From Bacteroidales bacterium H10 (GTDB lineage Bacteria; Bacteroidota; Bacteroidia; Bacteroidales; Muribaculaceae): a DNA stretch of 9,477 nt. A model generated the notes under the pieces. That model did not search any database, was not told where the DNA came from, and was given only the letters and a program-made list of their open reading frames with translations. The stretch lies in NCBI GenBank assembly GCA_001701295.1, contig DAAV01000149.1, forward strand, positions 1 to 9,477. The letters are read 5' to 3'. Below, piece after piece: positions 7,170 through 9,477 of the stretch (the first letter of the stretch is position 1; each line of letters opens with the position of its first letter). The position numbers were made by a program, and so were the translations under genes.

Positions 7170-9269
7170 ATGAAACTTCAAGTCTTATACACAATACTGC
7201 TCGCCGGCGCACTCAGCGCGTCGGCGGCAGAAATAAAGTCGCCTTCGGGAGAATTCCTTCTTAAAGTCGACACAGACACCGCAGGCGTGCCGGTATACTC
7301 TCTGAGTTACAAGGGTAAAACGATTGTCAGAGAGAGCAGACTTGGCCTGACGGCCGATGAAATCGGATTTGACAATGGATTCTCTATCACAGGCGCCGAA
7401 ACCGCTTCGGTCGACCAGACATGGAATCCCGTATGGGGAGAATATGCGGAAATACGTGACCATTACAACGAACTCGCAGTGAACCTGCGCGGAGGCAGTC
7501 CCGAGCGTGTCATGACACTGCGTTTCCGTCTGTCGGACGACGGACTGGGATTCAGATACGAGCTGCCACGTCAGGAAAATGCCAATTACCTGACTCTGCG
7601 CGACGAGATGACCGAATTCAATTTCACGGATGACCACACGATGTGGTGTATTCCCGGCGATTACGACACCGACGAATACCTATGGTCGGAAACGACCTTC
7701 TCGCATCTGCCGGAAGCATTAGGCAATTACGGAAGGCATACGGAGGTCCAGCGCACAGGAGGCACCATCATACAGACGCCCATGCTGCTAAAAACGTCTG
7801 ATCCGGTGTATGTCAGCGTCCATGAGGCCGCATTGGTCGGTTATCCGGCAATGCTGCTCGACGTAGACACGGCCGACCGCTCGATGCGCACGCATCTCGT
7901 GCCCGACCGCCTCGGAGTGAAAGCATATCTGCAACTTCCCTTCAACACCCCCTGGCGCACGCTGATCGTAAGCGACGACGCACGCGACATTCTCGCGTCA
8001 CAGATGATACTGAACCTCAACGAGCCCTGCAGGATCGAGGACACAAGCTGGATCAAGCCGATGAAATTCGTCGGCGTGTGGTGGGAGATGTTCACCGGCA
8101 CACAGAAGACATGGGCCTATTCCGACGATTACCGGGCAAAACCCGGCATCACCGACTACAGCAAGCTTCCGAGCAACGGACGACACCCCGCAAACACGGA
8201 AAATGTCAAGAAATACATTGACTTCGCGGCGGCACACGGCATAGACGGTGTGCTGGTGGAGGGATGGAACGAAGGCTGGGAAGACTGGTGCAGTTACCGC
8301 AAGAACCGACAGTTCCTCTTCGACAAGCCTTATCCGGATTTCGATCTGGAGTATCTGCGGGATTATGCCAGCTCGAAGGGAGTCAAGATGATCATGCACC
8401 ATGAGACGGCGGCCAACGCCGTCGACTACGAGCGACAGCTGGAACGCGCCTTCCAATTTATGAAAGACAACAACTACGACGCCGTCAAGACAGGCTATGT
8501 AGGCGCGATCATACCCCGCTCGGAGCATCACACGTCGCAATGGATGGTAGACCATGCCAACTATGTGATCGACAGAGCCGCCGATTATAAGATAATGATC
8601 GACAGCCATGAGGCACCCCGACCCACAGGACTTTGCCGAACGTATCCCAACTGGCTCGCACAGGAGTCGGCACGCGGAGGCGAGTTCGAGTCGATGGGGG
8701 GAAATCCGCCAAGCCATACGTGCATACTTCCCTTCACACGCCTGAAGGGCGGTCCGATGGACTACACTCCGGGACTGTTCGAGACGCGTCTGAGCACATA
8801 TGGCGAGGGGAAGACCGGTCAGGCCATGACCACACTCGCACGCCAGCTGGCACTATATCTGACGATGCCCTCTCCGATGCAGATGGCATGCGATCTGCCC
8901 GAGAACTACGAACGGTTTGCCGATGCATTCCGTTTCATCGAGGACGTGCCTGTGGACTGGAAAGATTCCAGATACCTTGAAGCCGAGCCTGCGCGCTACA
9001 TCACAGTGGCACGACAGGATAAGAACTCCGATGACTGGTATCTCGGCGCGATCACCGACGATCAGCCGCGCACCGCGACAGTGAGTCTCGACTTTCTTCC
9101 GAAAGGCGTCAAATACGAAGCTACAGTCTATGAGGACGCCCCCGGGGCACACTGGAAAGATAACCCGCAGGCCTACCGGATACGCACGGTCAAGGTCGAT
9201 GCGAAGAGCAGACTGAAACTCAACCTCGCGTCGGGAGGGGGAGCTGCGGTAAGAATCAAGAAGATCTAA
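7170..9269 (+). CDS. susB: GH97 SusB-like periplasmic alpha-glucosidase
   Basis: A 699-residue GH97 enzyme close in sequence to SusB of B. thetaiotaomicron (738 residues). The signal peptide ends near ALSASAA with no lipobox cysteine, so a soluble periplasmic location is predicted. Domain order is GH97 N-terminal beta-sandwich (about 21-275), barrel (about 290-580) and C-terminal beta domain (about 600-699). SusB-like motifs include VKTGYVG (439-445), IIPRSEHH (447-454), RPTGLCRTYPN (484-494), ILPFTRLKGGPMDYTPG (519-535) and PENYERF (577-583). Glu412, Glu481, Glu499 and Glu505 align at a constant offset of 27 with SusB Glu439, Glu508, Glu526 and Glu532 (catalytic and calcium-binding, from memory); Glu174 is the likely match to Glu194. 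This supports the inverting alpha-glucosidase branch rather than the retaining alpha-galactosidase branch. Expected role: releasing glucose from imported maltooligosaccharides. The 56-base gap before it has no recognisable promoter; the ATG gives the full signal peptide. Confidence 0.95.
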   Translation: MKLQVLYTILLAGALSASAAEIKSPSGEFLLKVDTDTAGVPVYSLSYKGKTIVRESRLGLTADEIGFDNGFSITGAETASVDQTWNPVWGEYAEIRDHYNELAVNLRGGSPERVMTLRFRLSDDGLGFRYELPRQENANYLTLRDEMTEFNFTDDHTMWCIPGDYDTDEYLWSETTFSHLPEALGNYGRHTEVQRTGGTIIQTPMLLKTSDPVYVSVHEAALVGYPAMLLDVDTADRSMRTHLVPDRLGVKAYLQLPFNTPWRTLIVSDDARDILASQMILNLNEPCRIEDTSWIKPMKFVGVWWEMFTGTQKTWAYSDDYRAKPGITDYSKLPSNGRHPANTENVKKYIDFAAAHGIDGVLVEGWNEGWEDWCSYRKNRQFLFDKPYPDFDLEYLRDYASSKGVKMIMHHETAANAVDYERQLERAFQFMKDNNYDAVKTGYVGAIIPRSEHHTSQWMVDHANYVIDRAADYKIMIDSHEAPRPTGLCRTYPNWLAQESARGGEFESMGGNPPSHTCILPFTRLKGGPMDYTPGLFETRLSTYGEGKTGQAMTTLARQLALYLTMPSPMQMACDLPENYERFADAFRFIEDVPVDWKDSRYLEAEPARYITVARQDKNSDDWYLGAITDDQPRTATVSLDFLPKGVKYEATVYEDAPGAHWKDNPQAYRIRTVKVDAKSRLKLNLASGGGAAVRIKKI

Positions 9270-9336
9270 TGAATAAGTATAAAGTTAACTGATTGATGTA
9301 GGTAAACAATAAGATTGTAATTCAATGCAAGAGCGA

Positions 9337-9374
9337 CGGTGCGCCAGGTTGTGAAACTCAGCGCACCGTTTTTT
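9337..9374 (+). terminator. Rho-independent terminator closing the operon
   Basis: A perfect 8-bp stem (cggtgcgc at 9337-9344 with gcgcaccg at 9361-9368) is followed by six T at 9369-9374. Inside the 16-base loop, gtt (9348-9350) can pair with aac (9355-9357) around gtga, giving a GNRA-type tetraloop on an upper stem. The T tract is on the + strand side only, so it serves the GH97 gene 67 bases upstream. Confidence 0.9.
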
Positions 9375-9477
9375 GCGTTCTACATGTCCGAACCGTAATG
9401 ACAGCACCCCGAATGCCGCAGGAACACTTTTTATACGTAGTCAATCGGAGCAGCCTCAGTCGGAGCAGCGTCTCTCC
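9375..9477. other. Non-coding end of window; no gene recognised
   Basis: The 103 bases after the terminator hold no convincing ORF start or consensus Bacteroidetes promoter. The only structure noticed is a direct 10-bp repeat, tcggagcagc, at 9445-9454 and 9460-9469 (period 15). The next gene presumably begins beyond the window. Confidence 0.5.

Noticed and set aside
7998..8717. Long open frame on the minus strand (239 codons) opposite the GH97 gene
   Set aside because: Its translation shows no recognisable domain and lies wholly inside a clearly real GH97 gene; GC-rich coding DNA commonly gives such antisense frames.
9280..9310. Possible minus-strand promoter: ATTG, 19 bases, TAACTTTA (near the Bacteroidetes TTTG/TAnnTTTG consensus)
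   Set aside because: Both boxes are imperfect, the region is AT-rich so chance matches are likely, and it would drive only antisense RNA into the GH97 gene.
9354..9477. Minus-strand frame open from the window end to a TGA near the terminator
   Set aside because: About 40 codons, rich in Arg and Cys with no domain signal, and its end would overlap the terminator stem; too little to support a gene.
1..9477. CRISPR arrays, tRNA/rRNA genes, insertion sequences or phage genes
   Set aside because: No spaced repeats, cloverleaf sequences, transposase-like ORFs or terminal inverted repeats were seen; nearly the whole window is PUL coding sequence.

Overview
The window is the middle and end of a starch or maltodextrin polysaccharide utilization locus (PUL) from a member of the Bacteroidales. 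SusC/SusD pairs and SPII lipoproteins with acidic residues just after the lipid-bearing cysteine mark the phylum. Coding DNA is GC-rich (roughly 55-60% by eye), well above typical Bacteroides, so a Muribaculaceae-like or Alistipes-like gut commensal fits better. That placement is inference; there is no rRNA or other phylogenetic marker in the window.

All five genes are on the + strand and tightly packed. Positions 1-2400 hold the 3' four fifths of a SusC-type TonB-dependent transporter, whose N-terminus lies upstream of the window. Positions 2422-4257 hold its SusD partner lipoprotein. Positions 4292-5773 hold a 493-residue lipoprotein in the place of SusE/SusF, built from an N-terminal beta-type domain and three CBM26-like starch-binding modules. 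Positions 5770-7113 hold a compact GH13 alpha-amylase-type lipoprotein whose start overlaps the previous stop as ATGA. Positions 7170-9269 hold a SusB-like GH97 alpha-glucosidase with an ordinary SPI signal peptide. A strong intrinsic terminator at 9337-9374 closes the unit. The last ~100 bases show no gene. No promoter matching the Bacteroidetes -33/-7 consensus was seen between the genes, so they are probably one transcript started upstream of the window.

Inferred working model: the CBM26-like lipoprotein and SusD capture alpha-glucan at the cell surface, the GH13 lipoprotein cuts it into oligosaccharides, SusC/SusD import these, and the periplasmic GH97 enzyme releases glucose. Compared with the B. 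thetaiotaomicron order susR-A-B-C-D-E-F-G, the GH97 gene lies at the 3' end rather than before susC, SusE/SusF are replaced by one modular protein, and the surface amylase carries no binding module of its own. The system is a Sus variant, not a wholly new class. The most novel parts are the tri-CBM26-like lipoprotein and its unassigned N-terminal domain.
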